Of a stretch of DNA of 11,301 nucleotides, positions 1-7,368 are shown piece by piece (position 1 is the first letter of the stretch; the number at the start of each line of letters is the position of its first letter). The stretch covers positions 7,569 to 18,869 of the forward strand of contig CAKOGP040001778.1 of the NCBI GenBank assembly GCA_933822405.4. The letters are read 5' to 3'. Source of the DNA: Cylindrotheca closterium. Its lineage: Eukaryota; Bacillariophyta; Bacillariophyceae; Bacillariales; Bacillariaceae. The position numbers and the translations under genes were made by a program. The notes under the pieces are model-generated. The model made no database searches and had not been told where the DNA came from. It was given only the letters and a program-made list of their open reading frames with translations.

Positions 1-264
1 CTCAAGAGACTCGCCAACAAACAAGGAGCGCCACAAATGGGTGACAAAATGGAGGCACAACAAATTGCTGCGCGCCAAGACACTCGCCATATCGATCATT
101 ACAATATAGTGGTGCCCAAACTCTCTGAGTGGCGGTTAGAACAATTATATTCAGGAGATGTGGCAGTTCAATTGTTGACAAGGTTGGATTGCATTCAAAC
201 GGGCAATGCTTTATTTTCATGGGCAGAACGGTATCCAGACTCTCAGAATCAACCATGTCTTTGA
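1..264 (+). pseudogene. Unidentified coding fragment, open at the left window edge
   Basis: Frame 1 is open from the first base to a TGA at 262-264. The inferred product includes VVPKLSEWRLEQLYSGD and looks protein-like rather than random. After the TGA the same frame stays open until 454-456, with a plausible continuation starting YNALLDNYTDTL, so the TGA may be a disabling mutation. An internal ATG lies at 37, but the frame extends past it to the edge, so the real start is probably outside the window. I do not recognise the family. It lies directly upstream of a LINE endonuclease fragment in another frame, so it may be the end of that element's ORF1 or an unrelated host exon. Function is unknown. 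Confidence 0.3.
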
Positions 265-1184
265 TACAATGCCCTGTTAGACAACTACACCGACACATTG
301 ACATCATCAATTACAACAATCAATTCATGGGTGATGGTAGTACCAGCACGTCTGTTCACTTTCAGCAGCCAAAGCAGCGCTCTTGGAACACGTCTCAGGT
401 CCAGGTGGACACAAATCAGATGGAGGGTGATACTACGACAGCTGTGTCCTCTCTGACTGCGGCATCGCCGGGAGGTGTACACCCATTTTTTCTCCCTTCT
501 CCATCTAGCAAATCTGGTACTAGCGGATCTGCAAAGTTGCCTTCTTTGGCCGGGCGCGGAGCACATTGCTCCGCGGCAGGGTCATTAGAGGACCCAGGTC
601 GCCTGCTGCTAGGTCACACCGTGCAGGCAGAAGATCTCGAATTAGTGGCCCGTCCAGTGTTGTTTCCCACACTTCACTTGACAAATATTTACATTCTTTT
701 CCAGCAGGAGACTGACTCCCTTGGTGACAATCATCGCTGTCGCTCTTCACTAGCTACTCGCGTTACCTTCCAGAACGTCAACGGCGTCCTGGAGGATGGT
801 GACCATGAGAAACAGCGGCAGATCAACTCCTGGCTGAAAGATGAACGAGTGGGAATCGCGTTGTTGGCAGAGGCCAAAACATATTGGCCCTCTATCTCAG
901 AGGGTCATGGATGGAACGATAGAATGCGTCAGGCGACCATGAAGGCAAAACAAAAAGGTTTCTATTTGGCGGTCGCCTATAATAAACAGCAGTCACGATC
1001 ATTGGCAACTACAGCTTTTCAGTGGGGAGGATGTATTGCGACAGTGCTCAGCCAGGTCTTGCACCGAGCTAAGGAAGGTGGCAGCAATTTGACAGGGCTG
1101 GGACGTTGGGCTTATGTTTGCCTTCAAGGGAAGAAGCTGATGACGGGAGGGGGGATGACCACTCCGGCTCTGTGTTTGATGTAA
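255..1184 (+). pseudogene. LINE ORF2 fragment with apurinic-like endonuclease (EEP) domain, truncated
   Basis: Frame 3 is open from 129 to the stop at 1182-1184; the first ATG is at 255. The first part is low-complexity and unconvincing. From about 768 the protein matches the EEP endonuclease of diatom LINEs: FQNVNG with the catalytic Asn region, LLAEAKTYW with the metal-binding Glu (codon 870-872), then FQWGGCIATV and TGLGRWAYVCLQGK. In LINEs this domain nicks target DNA to prime reverse transcription. The homology stops near 1135, about 120 residues into the domain, before the conserved D/H residues. The reverse transcriptase that should follow is absent. The fragment is followed by the start of a different LINE copy rather than by its own RT, so this is a truncated relic. 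Assignment to LINE EEP rests on recognisable motifs; the exact clade cannot be told. Confidence 0.6.
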
Positions 1185-1357
1185 ATGAGGTGGTCCGACG
1201 CCAAATTTATAAAATTCAGAAATCAAAAATCAAAACTCAAAGGTAGAAATTATTTTTCCACAAACTTCTCCAAAACAAAACTGTACCAGTCCTACGCGTT
1301 TCGTACGTACAGGAAAACAGTTGTTGTTGTTGAAACAGGAATTAAATTTAAGTCAAC
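1185..1357 (+). other. Junction of two LINE fragments / leader of the second
   Basis: An A-rich stretch with GTTGTTGTTG near 1323 lies between the broken endonuclease frame and the ATG at 1358. Frame 2 stays open to a TAG near 1243 and could be a remnant coding tail. I infer that the part next to 1358 is the 5' leader of the downstream LINE ORF1. No clear poly(A) tail or target-site duplication marks the border between the two LINE pieces. Confidence 0.3.
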
Positions 1358-1496
1358 ATGAAGGATAGCATCATCAACCCGCCGGAGCAGGACCCGAATT
1401 TGATCATGACTGTAGCTGACCAAGGTCAGGGACGTCTCAACTACAAAACCTGATCAAATTTGACCACTCAATTGTCAATTGCTCTGACAAAGGATA
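1358..1496 (+). pseudogene. LINE ORF1-like gene, 5' piece, interrupted by the TRIM insertion
   Basis: ATG at 1358 begins a frame (MKDSIINPPEQDPN...) that meets an in-frame TGA at 1451-1453. The same frame continues as SNLTTQLSIALTKD up to the insertion point at 1496. Removing the inserted DNA and one GGATA copy joins it in frame to NPAITTPK at 7566. The joint is confirmed by an internal repeat: the joined motif LSIALTKDNP reappears downstream as LSINLTKDNP. At the stop, the downstream repeat has CAA where this copy has TGA, consistent with decay of a Gln or Arg codon. The product would be the basic, Ser/Thr/Pro-rich N terminus of a retroelement ORF1 protein. A host gene with the same repeats is the alternative. 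Confidence 0.5.
1492..1496. repeat. Left target-site duplication of the TRIM (GGATA)
   Basis: GGATA immediately precedes the TG of the left 192-bp LTR and is repeated exactly after the CA of the right LTR at 7561-7565. Five-base duplications are normal for LTR elements. Confidence 0.88.
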
Positions 1497-1688
1497 TGTT
1501 GGCTAAAACAGCCAGTCTGGTCCTCAAAAATGTGACAAGCTGGTTCTGACCCAGCTACCGGTATATCCTATCTATTTGTCATGCCTGAAGACCACTTTTA
1601 ATCCATATAAACCTGGATTTTCCACAAGTACTTTGTTAGTTCCAACAGTACTTCATTAGTTCTTACACGCGCACGTGAATTCCCAACA
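1497..1688 (-). repeat. TRIM LTR, left copy (3' LTR in element orientation)
   Basis: 192-bp terminal repeat with TGTTGG...CCAACA ends. It contains a TATA-like AT run on the minus strand (TTTATATGGATT, near 1610) and a CACGTG core near 1672. It differs from the right copy by T/C at 1582 and at 1641. Confidence 0.88.
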
Positions 1689-1697
1689 CACTCCTTT
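1689..1697 (-). promoter_or_regulatory. Possible polypurine tract of the TRIM
   Basis: Minus strand reads AAAGGAGTG directly before the TG of the 3' LTR. It is short and holds one T, so the call relies on position more than on sequence. Confidence 0.35.
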
Positions 1698-1746
1698 GAG
1701 CGATGGATCGTGCATGTGAATCATTTGATCGGACATTCTGTCTGTC

Positions 1747-1751
1747 CGTCT
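1747..1751. repeat. Left target-site duplication of the copia element (CGTCT)
   Basis: CGTCT directly precedes the TGACAG start of the 301-bp LTR and recurs exactly at 7203-7207 after the other LTR. Confidence 0.9.
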
Positions 1752-2052
1752 TGACAGAAATAAATGAAGAATAGATGAATAGACTTAAAGCCTATAGTGC
1801 GACTGCTATTTCACAAGAAGATAAAGATCAATTCAGGTAAAACAACGTGCAGTGAGAAAAGCGATCGTTCATCACTTTTCCATGCAAATCTCTAGAATTA
1901 TCGCAGAACGCTGATGACTCAGCATTCTCTACGTTAAATCAATGGTGTGTAGCGGTTCACGCACAGGCAACGCGTGCAAGGCACAGGCTACACTTCAACC
2001 TGGTAATCCTATAGGTCGAGTCACGAGTCCCGTTCCTATTAGAATTCTGTCA
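1752..2052 (-). repeat. copia LTR, left copy (3' LTR in element orientation)
   Basis: 301 bp with 8-bp inverted termini TGACAGAA and TTCTGTCA. Reads identical to 6902-7202. Confidence 0.93.
1910..1924. promoter_or_regulatory. AP-1/GCN4-like bZIP site in the LTR (3' copy)
   Basis: The LTR contains GCTGATGACTCAGCA, an imperfect palindrome around TGACTCA, the core bound by GCN4/AP-1 type bZIP factors. An octamer-like ATGCAAAT lies about 30 bases away. In element orientation it lies about 130 bases into the LTR, a position expected for U3 promoter elements. Function is inferred from the motif only. Confidence 0.35.
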
Positions 2053-2060
2053 CTCCCCAA
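2053..2060 (-). promoter_or_regulatory. Polypurine tract of the copia element
   Basis: Minus strand reads TTGGGGAG ending exactly at the 3' LTR. It is the expected plus-strand priming site, located 20 bases after the stop of the RNase H frame. Confidence 0.7.
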
Positions 2061-2080
2061 ATGGGGCAAAGTGAGAGGAC

Positions 2081-3076
2081 CTATTCCTCTTGATCAGCAG
2101 TATCACCAGACCAGAACATTAGAGTCCGTAATAGTGGCCAGATTTGCTGATGGCCCCGATGCTTGCTGAGAATATCAGCAGGGTTAAGAACACCGTCAAT
2201 GTGGATAAAAGATAGCATGTTACATGCTACTGCTTCTCTCACACGGTGGAACGACAATGCAACATGCCCCTTGTGTAGCTTTGCTTCAGGTCGGGAAGAA
2301 CTGTTCACAACACATTCATTGTCACCAAACATGTAGCTTTGACCTTTGATTGGCACACCAAGGTACCTCAAGGTCTGTTGAAGATCCATGATCTGTTTGA
2401 CATAGGTTTGAGTGGCTACAAACTCAGAACCATAAGTAGCAGTCTCAACATTTGACTGCTCCTTAGAGAAGAAACCGATTGGGGTTCCATTCAACATATG
2501 ATGGATTATAACCACAACAGATTGGTCTGTCAATAGACAGCTAGGTTTTGTTTTGTTTGGCAGTACATAGGTAAGGTCACCAAACGGTAGGAGCCTGGGC
2601 TTGTGTTTGTCAAAATGTTTAAGGGCATTGACAAGTTGGACTCTGAACGTTTGGTGATCTTTTGGCAATGGGGTTCCTCTCCCCATATCCACAAGGACCT
2701 TGTACGTTGCAAGCAGATCCATCTCAACTTTGGTGGCATGCTTCCAGTTGGTGTTGCCATGGAGTTTGTCAAGTCGAAGGACGCCATTGTGGTCCTCCTG
2801 GATGTTGTAGTTGTACAGATACTTTGGTGTAGTAGCATGTAGCAATCTCAGCTTGACTTGATTGGTTGGACAGAGGAATTTCCTCTTGTCCTTCACTATA
2901 TTTTGAAGAAGTTTACAACCTTGATTTTCTGGTAGGTTATGATTTCTTGAGTATATAGCGTAGGTCACTGATTCATTGGCTCCAGTGATGTTCAGTGGTT
3001 CTGGGGTATTCTCCCCATGTTTCCATCCAATGGTCATACTGTAAGTCAGACCCAGGTAATAAGAAGGCTGTTCAAG
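2081..3076 (-). pseudogene. copia pol remnant: RT N-terminal end fused to RNase H
   Basis: This frame follows the upstream Gag-containing ORF in the same phase, separated only by a TGA at 3077-3079; the first internal ATG is at 3035-3037. Counting from that ATG, residues 4-35 match the integrase-RT linker (GENTPEPL, SVTYAIYSRNHNL). Residues 95-155 match the start of the copia RT (TNWKHATKVEMDLL, FRVQLV). The palm with the YVDD box, normally about 200 residues, is deleted, with a joint near residue 156. RNase H follows: ETATYGSEF with E205, MFGDNE with D239 and NPADILSKH with D288 keep three of the four catalytic acids. The first one (in TYVDA of relatives) is replaced in TYVLPNK. The remnant cannot polymerise DNA and RNase H is probably dead. 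Whether it is translated depends on UGA readthrough. Confidence 0.8.
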
Positions 3077-6022
3077 TCAAATGTAGTGATGGTGGCATAC
3101 AACTTGCTTCAGCTTTGTATCTATGGGGTTGTCCTTGTCAGTTTCTGACCACTTGTGGATCTCATGGTAAGCCATAACATGTTCATATTTGCCTTTATCA
3201 ATGTTCAAGCATAGTTGAATGCGTGCAGGCTGAATGTCCGTGTTGCAATTGTGCTTATAATTAAGCTCAACAATCTTAGCACGTTGAACATAACCTTCAT
3301 CATCTGGTGAGAGAAGGAAAGTCTGTCCAATGAGGTCCTTTTCTTCTAAAAGAACGTCTTCTATCTCTGATTCAGCATCACTAGAATGAACAATGGTCTT
3401 GAGGGACTTATGGTCTCTAGATTTGATTTTGCGAGGGGGTGTCAACTCCTCCCCATCAGATAGATCAATTGATTTGGTTATTGTAGGGAGCACTAACTCC
3501 TCCCCATCAGGTAGAACAAGACGTTTGTGTAGTCCGGTAGGTGGTAGAGCAGAGCAGATGTCAGAAGGTAACAAGACGTTGTTTGTTTCAAGAAACAGAA
3601 ATATGTTGGTCATGTCGTGACAATCATGCTTGGCGATGCCTACCAAGACGACCATGCAACTGATTGGCTCTGGAAGTGGAGACAGAGGACGATATTTGTG
3701 TTCATGGTGGGCGTTCGTGGGAGATCTAGCCAGATCAGTAGTAGTACAGTGAAAAGAATGCTTAGGTAACCACGCAAAATATTGACGTAGTCGCTCCCAG
3801 TTGCGTTCATGAGACTTCACTGCTGAGCTTGGGTTCTTGTACACCATAGTATCAGCTAGTGGCAAAGTCTTGTGCCCTTGCTTGTTTCTTTGTGGAGGTC
3901 CAGTGTCTGGTTGCTCCCCATTGCCGGGCCAAATACCATGACCAAAACAAACCTTGCAACTTGTGTTACATCGACGTTTGGAAGGTATGTCAATAGCTAA
4001 TGTGTCCTCAAAATAGTCCGGTCCAGTATCTGGGCAATCTGTTCCGGTATCTGTACATTCGGAATCCTTGTACGGTTCATCAAACGGTGATGAATACTGA
4101 AAAGTTTCAAAGAAGTGTATGGCTTCGTCAAAAATAGCTTCATCAAAAATAAAATGTCTCTTGAGGATATCTACTTGATCAAAACGGCTCTTAGCTCCTT
4201 CCAATCCATTGCCAGTGATACAGTCGGTCCATTTGTCAATGTCGTCCACTTTGGGATCTAGATCTTCCAATCCATCGTCAGGTTTGGGATCAAATTCATC
4301 CACTCTGGAGTCTAGAACACCAGGATCCCAATTCTTGTCAGAGGTTAAGACAATGTGTGGTAGGGTTTTGATGGACACATCCGTTAGTTGATGATCATCT
4401 ATGGCTCGAACCTCTACAGAACGATTTGTTTGAGACAAGGTGGTCACATCATCACCAGCAATTCCACCGTTTGCTCCTCCAGGTCTGAGAGATTGACGTT
4501 CAGTCACATACCCTGAGATGTTGTCTCTGGCATTATCAACCACTTCAGGAGGAAGAGCACCAGAAGCACTCCCCATGCTCCCATCCTGGAAGTGGTCGAG
4601 GAGTTCAGCAGCCGTGATGTCATGAAGATTGACCAAACGGCGCGGTGGCAGAGGTGGGGGCAGTGGTGGTGGTGACGGCCATGCAGGTTCGGAAGATGCT
4701 CCAAGAATAACAGCCTTTGCTTTATCAGGAAGCGGTGCAATATCAGGATCAATGTTAAATTTGATATCGAGGTTGTCATCGTCTAAGCCGGAATCAACAC
4801 CAGTAAAGTAGACGTCTCTACTAGGATTATTTGTATTTGGCTTAGGCTTGGAGACTTGCCAAGTGTCGTAACTTTGGGCTGCAGATTCCACCAGTGTGAC
4901 ATAGTCATCAAAAATGATTGCCTTACCCGTTTGCATCTCAAGAATCCTAGAGAGTCTCTGAATCTCATCGAGATAAGGGACAGCAATAAGGGCTTGTTCG
5001 AGTAGCAGGTGTTGCTGGGTTTCTGGCATCCTTTGACTAATGTCTGCCAAGGTGTGGTATTTGCGTACTTGTTCTTGCCAATGGATGATGAATGATTCAT
5101 GTGTGTTGCGCCATGAATCATCAAGCCTAGCGGTCATAATCCATCGTAGAAGTCCAGTAGCGGTGGCATCAGCTTTAACAGACTTAGTGTAGGCTTTAGC
5201 AAGTTGATTGTAAATTTTCTGCGCATCAAAGGTTGCTTGATGCTCATGAACAAATTGCTTGCCTTTATCGGTGAGGAGAGTCGTGGTAAAGACTTGATAC
5301 ATGAACGCCTGCTGACGGTCAAAGAGGTCCTTTTTATCAACAGTTTGTGGGCTGTACTTGTGATTAAGGACATTTTGTAGACCGTAAGTGCGACAGATGG
5401 CTGCGAGATTACAATTGTAGTTTTCCCATTGCTTGTCATTGCTGAAAGTAGGGAAAGACGACGGTTCTCTTCTGATGCTTCTATCGAATTCATCAGCAGC
5501 AGGGGTACGACGACTTGGTTTCTGGATAATAGGTTGTGGAATAGTTCTATTACCAAAAGTTAAGAACTCTCCAGAAGCTCTATAGTCGAGTACACTTCCG
5601 TAGTCAATATCCATGCAGTTGTCAGGGTTGACAGGGTCGTTATGGACATGTTTGCGGTAGTAAACGTATCCTTGGATGACCTTGATGAGACTGCGGATGG
5701 ACAGTGGTACCAGGGCAAGTTGATCATCTTGGAAGTCGCCTTCATCATCAGGTGTTTGACTTCTTGGATAAACAAGAGAGTCAATCGCCACATCGGTCAT
5801 AGCCATGAGGTCAATGAAGCAAGTAATTTTAGCATGCTTCAATGCTTGAGCAAGAATACCATCCCGAGGGAGATCGAGAACCTCAACCAGGATGTGTTCC
5901 AGACTCTCTGGACAATGACCAGGAGGGCGGTGGCGGGTTGTTGATGGTTGCGCGGGAGAATTAGATCCCAAACCTAAGGACGCATGAGACGATCGAGAGG
6001 ATACAGATCCTCCTCTTGACAA
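3077..6022 (-). CDS. gag: copia Gag-containing polyprotein with protease/integrase remnants (981 aa)
   Basis: ATG at 6020-6022, stop TGA at 3077-3079, no interruption over 981 codons. Residues 55-125 (ALKHAKITCFIDLMAMTDV) and 185-395 (REPSSFPTFSNDKQWENYN, TTTLLTDKGKQFV, ESFIIHWQEQVRKYH) match the Gag of diatom CoDi copia elements, which would form the virus-like particle. A Pro run sits at 448-460. Residues 513-526 (RPGGANGGIAGDDV) align to the aspartic-protease active site, but the position of the catalytic Asp in relatives (DRGANGG) is Pro. Residues 740-767 (NWERLRQYFAWLPKHSF) match the region before integrase. The integrase catalytic core is absent, and residues 893-955 (EKDLIGQTFLLSPDDEG, DKGKYEHVMAYHE) are the linker after integrase. 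Pol parts have thus been deleted in frame. The long open frame despite those losses suggests recent origin or retained Gag function. Confidence 0.85.
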   Translation of the reverse strand: MSRGGSVSSRSSHASLGLGSNSPAQPSTTRHRPPGHCPESLEHILVEVLDLPRDGILAQALKHAKITCFIDLMAMTDVAIDSLVYPRSQTPDDEGDFQDDQLALVPLSIRSLIKVIQGYVYYRKHVHNDPVNPDNCMDIDYGSVLDYRASGEFLTFGNRTIPQPIIQKPSRRTPAADEFDRSIRREPSSFPTFSNDKQWENYNCNLAAICRTYGLQNVLNHKYSPQTVDKKDLFDRQQAFMYQVFTTTLLTDKGKQFVHEHQATFDAQKIYNQLAKAYTKSVKADATATGLLRWIMTARLDDSWRNTHESFIIHWQEQVRKYHTLADISQRMPETQQHLLLEQALIAVPYLDEIQRLSRILEMQTGKAIIFDDYVTLVESAAQSYDTWQVSKPKPNTNNPSRDVYFTGVDSGLDDDNLDIKFNIDPDIAPLPDKAKAVILGASSEPAWPSPPPLPPPLPPRRLVNLHDITAAELLDHFQDGSMGSASGALPPEVVDNARDNISGYVTERQSLRPGGANGGIAGDDVTTLSQTNRSVEVRAIDDHQLTDVSIKTLPHIVLTSDKNWDPGVLDSRVDEFDPKPDDGLEDLDPKVDDIDKWTDCITGNGLEGAKSRFDQVDILKRHFIFDEAIFDEAIHFFETFQYSSPFDEPYKDSECTDTGTDCPDTGPDYFEDTLAIDIPSKRRCNTSCKVCFGHGIWPGNGEQPDTGPPQRNKQGHKTLPLADTMVYKNPSSAVKSHERNWERLRQYFAWLPKHSFHCTTTDLARSPTNAHHEHKYRPLSPLPEPISCMVVLVGIAKHDCHDMTNIFLFLETNNVLLPSDICSALPPTGLHKRLVLPDGEELVLPTITKSIDLSDGEELTPPRKIKSRDHKSLKTIVHSSDAESEIEDVLLEEKDLIGQTFLLSPDDEGYVQRAKIVELNYKHNCNTDIQPARIQLCLNIDKGKYEHVMAYHEIHKWSETDKDNPIDTKLKQVVCHHHYI

Positions 6023-6604
6023 GGTTTGATGACCCTGCGAACTCTAATTTGTGTACGCCCTGAGTCTGAGGACGGTCCTAACGTTGGACTGGAACCGATG
6101 CAATCCCAAAGTAGAAAAAGGAAAAGCAGATGCGCCTGAATCAATTGCTTGCACAACAAAAGTTCGTTCCTGGGGCGTCTGGTGTAGGTCCGGCGTTTTA
6201 CTTCGCGAGGGAAGGTGAACCTTTCAAGCGGGACTTCCACCACAGAAGCTGTTCGACCAGTTGAAAGATTCGGATCCCTTGGTTCCGAAGAAAACTCCTT
6301 GACGACGAAAGGAGGTGAACCGGGGGCAGCACGAGTTGGCGACACTCAACGCTGTATTGATAGCGATCGATCAATAAATAAAAACTCCAATATCTTACGA
6401 CTATCGCGATAGGGCCGCTACTAGCCGAGCACTCCAAATTGTGTTGTCCCGAACCTTGAAAAATAACTCGGACGCCTGTAGAAACCGAGTTCTTCGTTAG
6501 AATTAAATCGTATGAGTACTATGCCTCAGAAATTAATTCAGATCGAACGGTGGGATGGGCTTGATGGGAGCCCAAAACAGGGGACTTGCGAAACGCTGAA
6601 AGTC

Positions 6605-6841
6605 GATCCGCGAGTTGTTGTGTTGTTTGTCTTTGTTGGGAAGACGAATTCCAAAATGTTGATTGTCTTCGTCTCTGATGGAAGACGAGCCAGGTAAAAT
6701 TTCTGAAGGACAATCGCTGCAGTCGGATATGTGCACGGCTGCGAGGATGTGAGCTCGATGAGGGCTCAGTAGCTTGCGAGAGCGCTGTGGATCCGATCCG
6801 CAAGTTTGTTGTGTTTTCGTCTTCTGATGGGAGACGAATTG
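6605..6841. repeat. Imperfect direct repeat in the copia leader
   Basis: Two copies of about 47 bases (6605-6651 and 6795-6841) share GATCCGC, GTTGTTGTGTT-like and GACGAATT blocks. Further GATGGGAGACGA-like words occur near 6678 and 6828. They suggest an old internal duplication. Confidence 0.45.
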
Positions 6842-6843
6842 AG

Positions 6844-6890
6844 CGATCTCTGATGGGGAGATCGATGCAGTTAGCTGTAGGCGTAACTGC
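6844..6890. other. Two tandem hairpins next to the copia primer binding site
   Basis: CGATCTC (6844-6850) pairs with GAGATCG (6858-6864), and GCAGTTA (6867-6873) pairs with TAACTGC (6884-6890). Both stems are perfect 7-bp inverted repeats. The second overlaps the edge of the primer binding site, so primer annealing would compete with it. Confidence 0.45.
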
Positions 6891-6901
6891 GACTGTTAAT
6901 C
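6887..6901 (-). promoter_or_regulatory. Primer binding site, probably for a 5' half of tRNA-Asn(GUU)
   Basis: The minus strand reads GATTAACAGTCGCAG directly after the 5' LTR. It does not begin with TGG, so it cannot match an ordinary tRNA 3' end. Its complement CTGCGACTGTTAATC looks like the 5' side and loop of an anticodon arm: the seven-base loop CTGTTAA with anticodon GTT, flanked by GA and TC that would pair. This fits tRNA-Asn cleaved at about nucleotide 40. Drosophila copia and yeast Ty5 use internal initiator-Met tRNA sites in an analogous way. The Asn identity is inference without the host tRNA sequence. Confidence 0.5.
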
Positions 6902-7202
6902 TGACAGAAATAAATGAAGAATAGATGAATAGACTTAAAGCCTATAGTGCGACTGCTATTTCACAAGAAGATAAAGATCAATTCAGGTAAAACAACGTGC
7001 AGTGAGAAAAGCGATCGTTCATCACTTTTCCATGCAAATCTCTAGAATTATCGCAGAACGCTGATGACTCAGCATTCTCTACGTTAAATCAATGGTGTGT
7101 AGCGGTTCACGCACAGGCAACGCGTGCAAGGCACAGGCTACACTTCAACCTGGTAATCCTATAGGTCGAGTCACGAGTCCCGTTCCTATTAGAATTCTGT
7201 CA
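6902..7202 (-). repeat. copia LTR, right copy (5' LTR in element orientation)
   Basis: 301 bp, TGACAGAA...TTCTGTCA ends, reads identical to 1752-2052. As the 5' LTR it should hold the promoter driving the element. Confidence 0.93.
7060..7074. promoter_or_regulatory. AP-1/GCN4-like bZIP site in the 5' LTR
   Basis: Same GCTGATGACTCAGCA palindrome as in the other LTR; this copy is the one upstream of the Gag frame and so could act on element transcription. Confidence 0.38.
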
Positions 7203-7207
7203 CGTCT
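7203..7207. repeat. Right target-site duplication of the copia element (CGTCT)
   Basis: Exact match to 1747-1751, flanking the CA end of the LTR. Confidence 0.9.
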
Positions 7208-7253
7208 GTTGTCGGCCCATATTCAATTGTTCGTTTACTCTCTCCTTTGAGCC

Positions 7254-7343
7254 CCTAGTCTCCAGGGATTTGAACCCTTGACCTCAGCCTTGTCTCTTAT
7301 CTCGAGACCTCCTATCTTTTGCAGTCTATCTACTGCAGCTAGG
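7254..7343 (-). other. tRNA-like stretch with Pol III B box inside the TRIM
   Basis: On the minus strand a 90-base segment folds like a degenerate cloverleaf. CCTAG/CTAGG closes it (7339-7343 with 7254-7258). GCAGT/ACTGC forms a D-like arm (7321-7336). GTCTC/GAGAC with a seven-base loop forms an anticodon-like arm (7292-7308). AGGG-TTCAAAT-CCCT forms a T-like arm. GGTTCAAATCC at 7266-7276 is a canonical B box, and TAGCTGCAGTAG near 7330-7342 is a fair A box. The anticodon-like loop lacks U33 and the acceptor stem is short, so it is not a functional tRNA gene. It may be a captured tRNA or SINE piece. Confidence 0.42.
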
Positions 7344-7351
7344 TACTGAAA

Positions 7352-7368
7352 CTCAGTATCTCACACCA
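7352..7368 (-). promoter_or_regulatory. Primer binding site of the TRIM
   Basis: Minus strand reads TGGTGTGAGATACTGAG directly after the 5' LTR, with no spacer. TGG complements a tRNA CCA end; the matching tRNA cannot be named from memory. Confidence 0.55.

Larger units (their letters stand above)
6023..6901 (-). other. 5' leader of the copia element
   Basis: The 879 bases between the 5' LTR and the Gag start hold no convincing gene; short open frames of up to 123 codons show no recognisable domain. The leader contains an imperfect direct repeat (6605-6651 against 6795-6841, beginning GATCCGC and ending GACGAATT) and two short hairpins near the primer binding site. In retroelements this region usually carries dimerisation and packaging signals; that role is inferred here. 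Confidence 0.5.
1752..7202 (-). mobile_element. Non-autonomous CoDi-type Ty1/copia LTR retrotransposon, recent insertion
   Basis: A complete 5451-bp insertion: 301-bp LTRs at both ends, exact CGTCT duplication, primer binding site, leader, Gag-containing ORF, partial RT/RNase H frame and polypurine tract, all on the minus strand. The two LTRs read identical base for base by eye, so insertion is recent relative to the surrounding relics. Gag and the RT-RNase H segment resemble the CoDi group of diatom copia elements, judged from recalled family features. The integrase core and the polymerase core of RT (no YVDD) are missing, so the copy cannot replicate alone. Long intact termini with a clean 5-base duplication show that it, or its parent with the same deletions, was moved by integrase and RT from an autonomous relative. 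The insertion disrupted only an older TRIM. Confidence 0.92.

Noticed and set aside
1127..1243. Frame-2 open stretch ending QIYKIQKSKIKTQR as a separate gene end
   Set aside because: It looks mildly protein-like, but it is short, has no identifiable family and no start; noted only as a possible coding tail at the LINE junction.
3077..3079. Selenocysteine UGA
   Set aside because: Diatoms do make selenoproteins, but a copia polyprotein has no reason for Sec here and I see no convincing SECIS structure. Stop or readthrough is simpler.
5134..5556. Additional minus-strand ORFs of 77-140 codons between 4504 and 5793
   Set aside because: They lie in another frame of the well-supported Gag ORF and show no domain.
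5974..6345. 123-codon ORF overlapping the Gag start in the copia leader
   Set aside because: No recognisable domain; composition fits chance opening in the untranslated leader.
7254..7343. Functional tRNA gene
   Set aside because: Box B is canonical, but the anticodon-like loop lacks U33, the acceptor stem is only about 5 bp, and one T-stem pair is mismatched. Kept only as tRNA-like.
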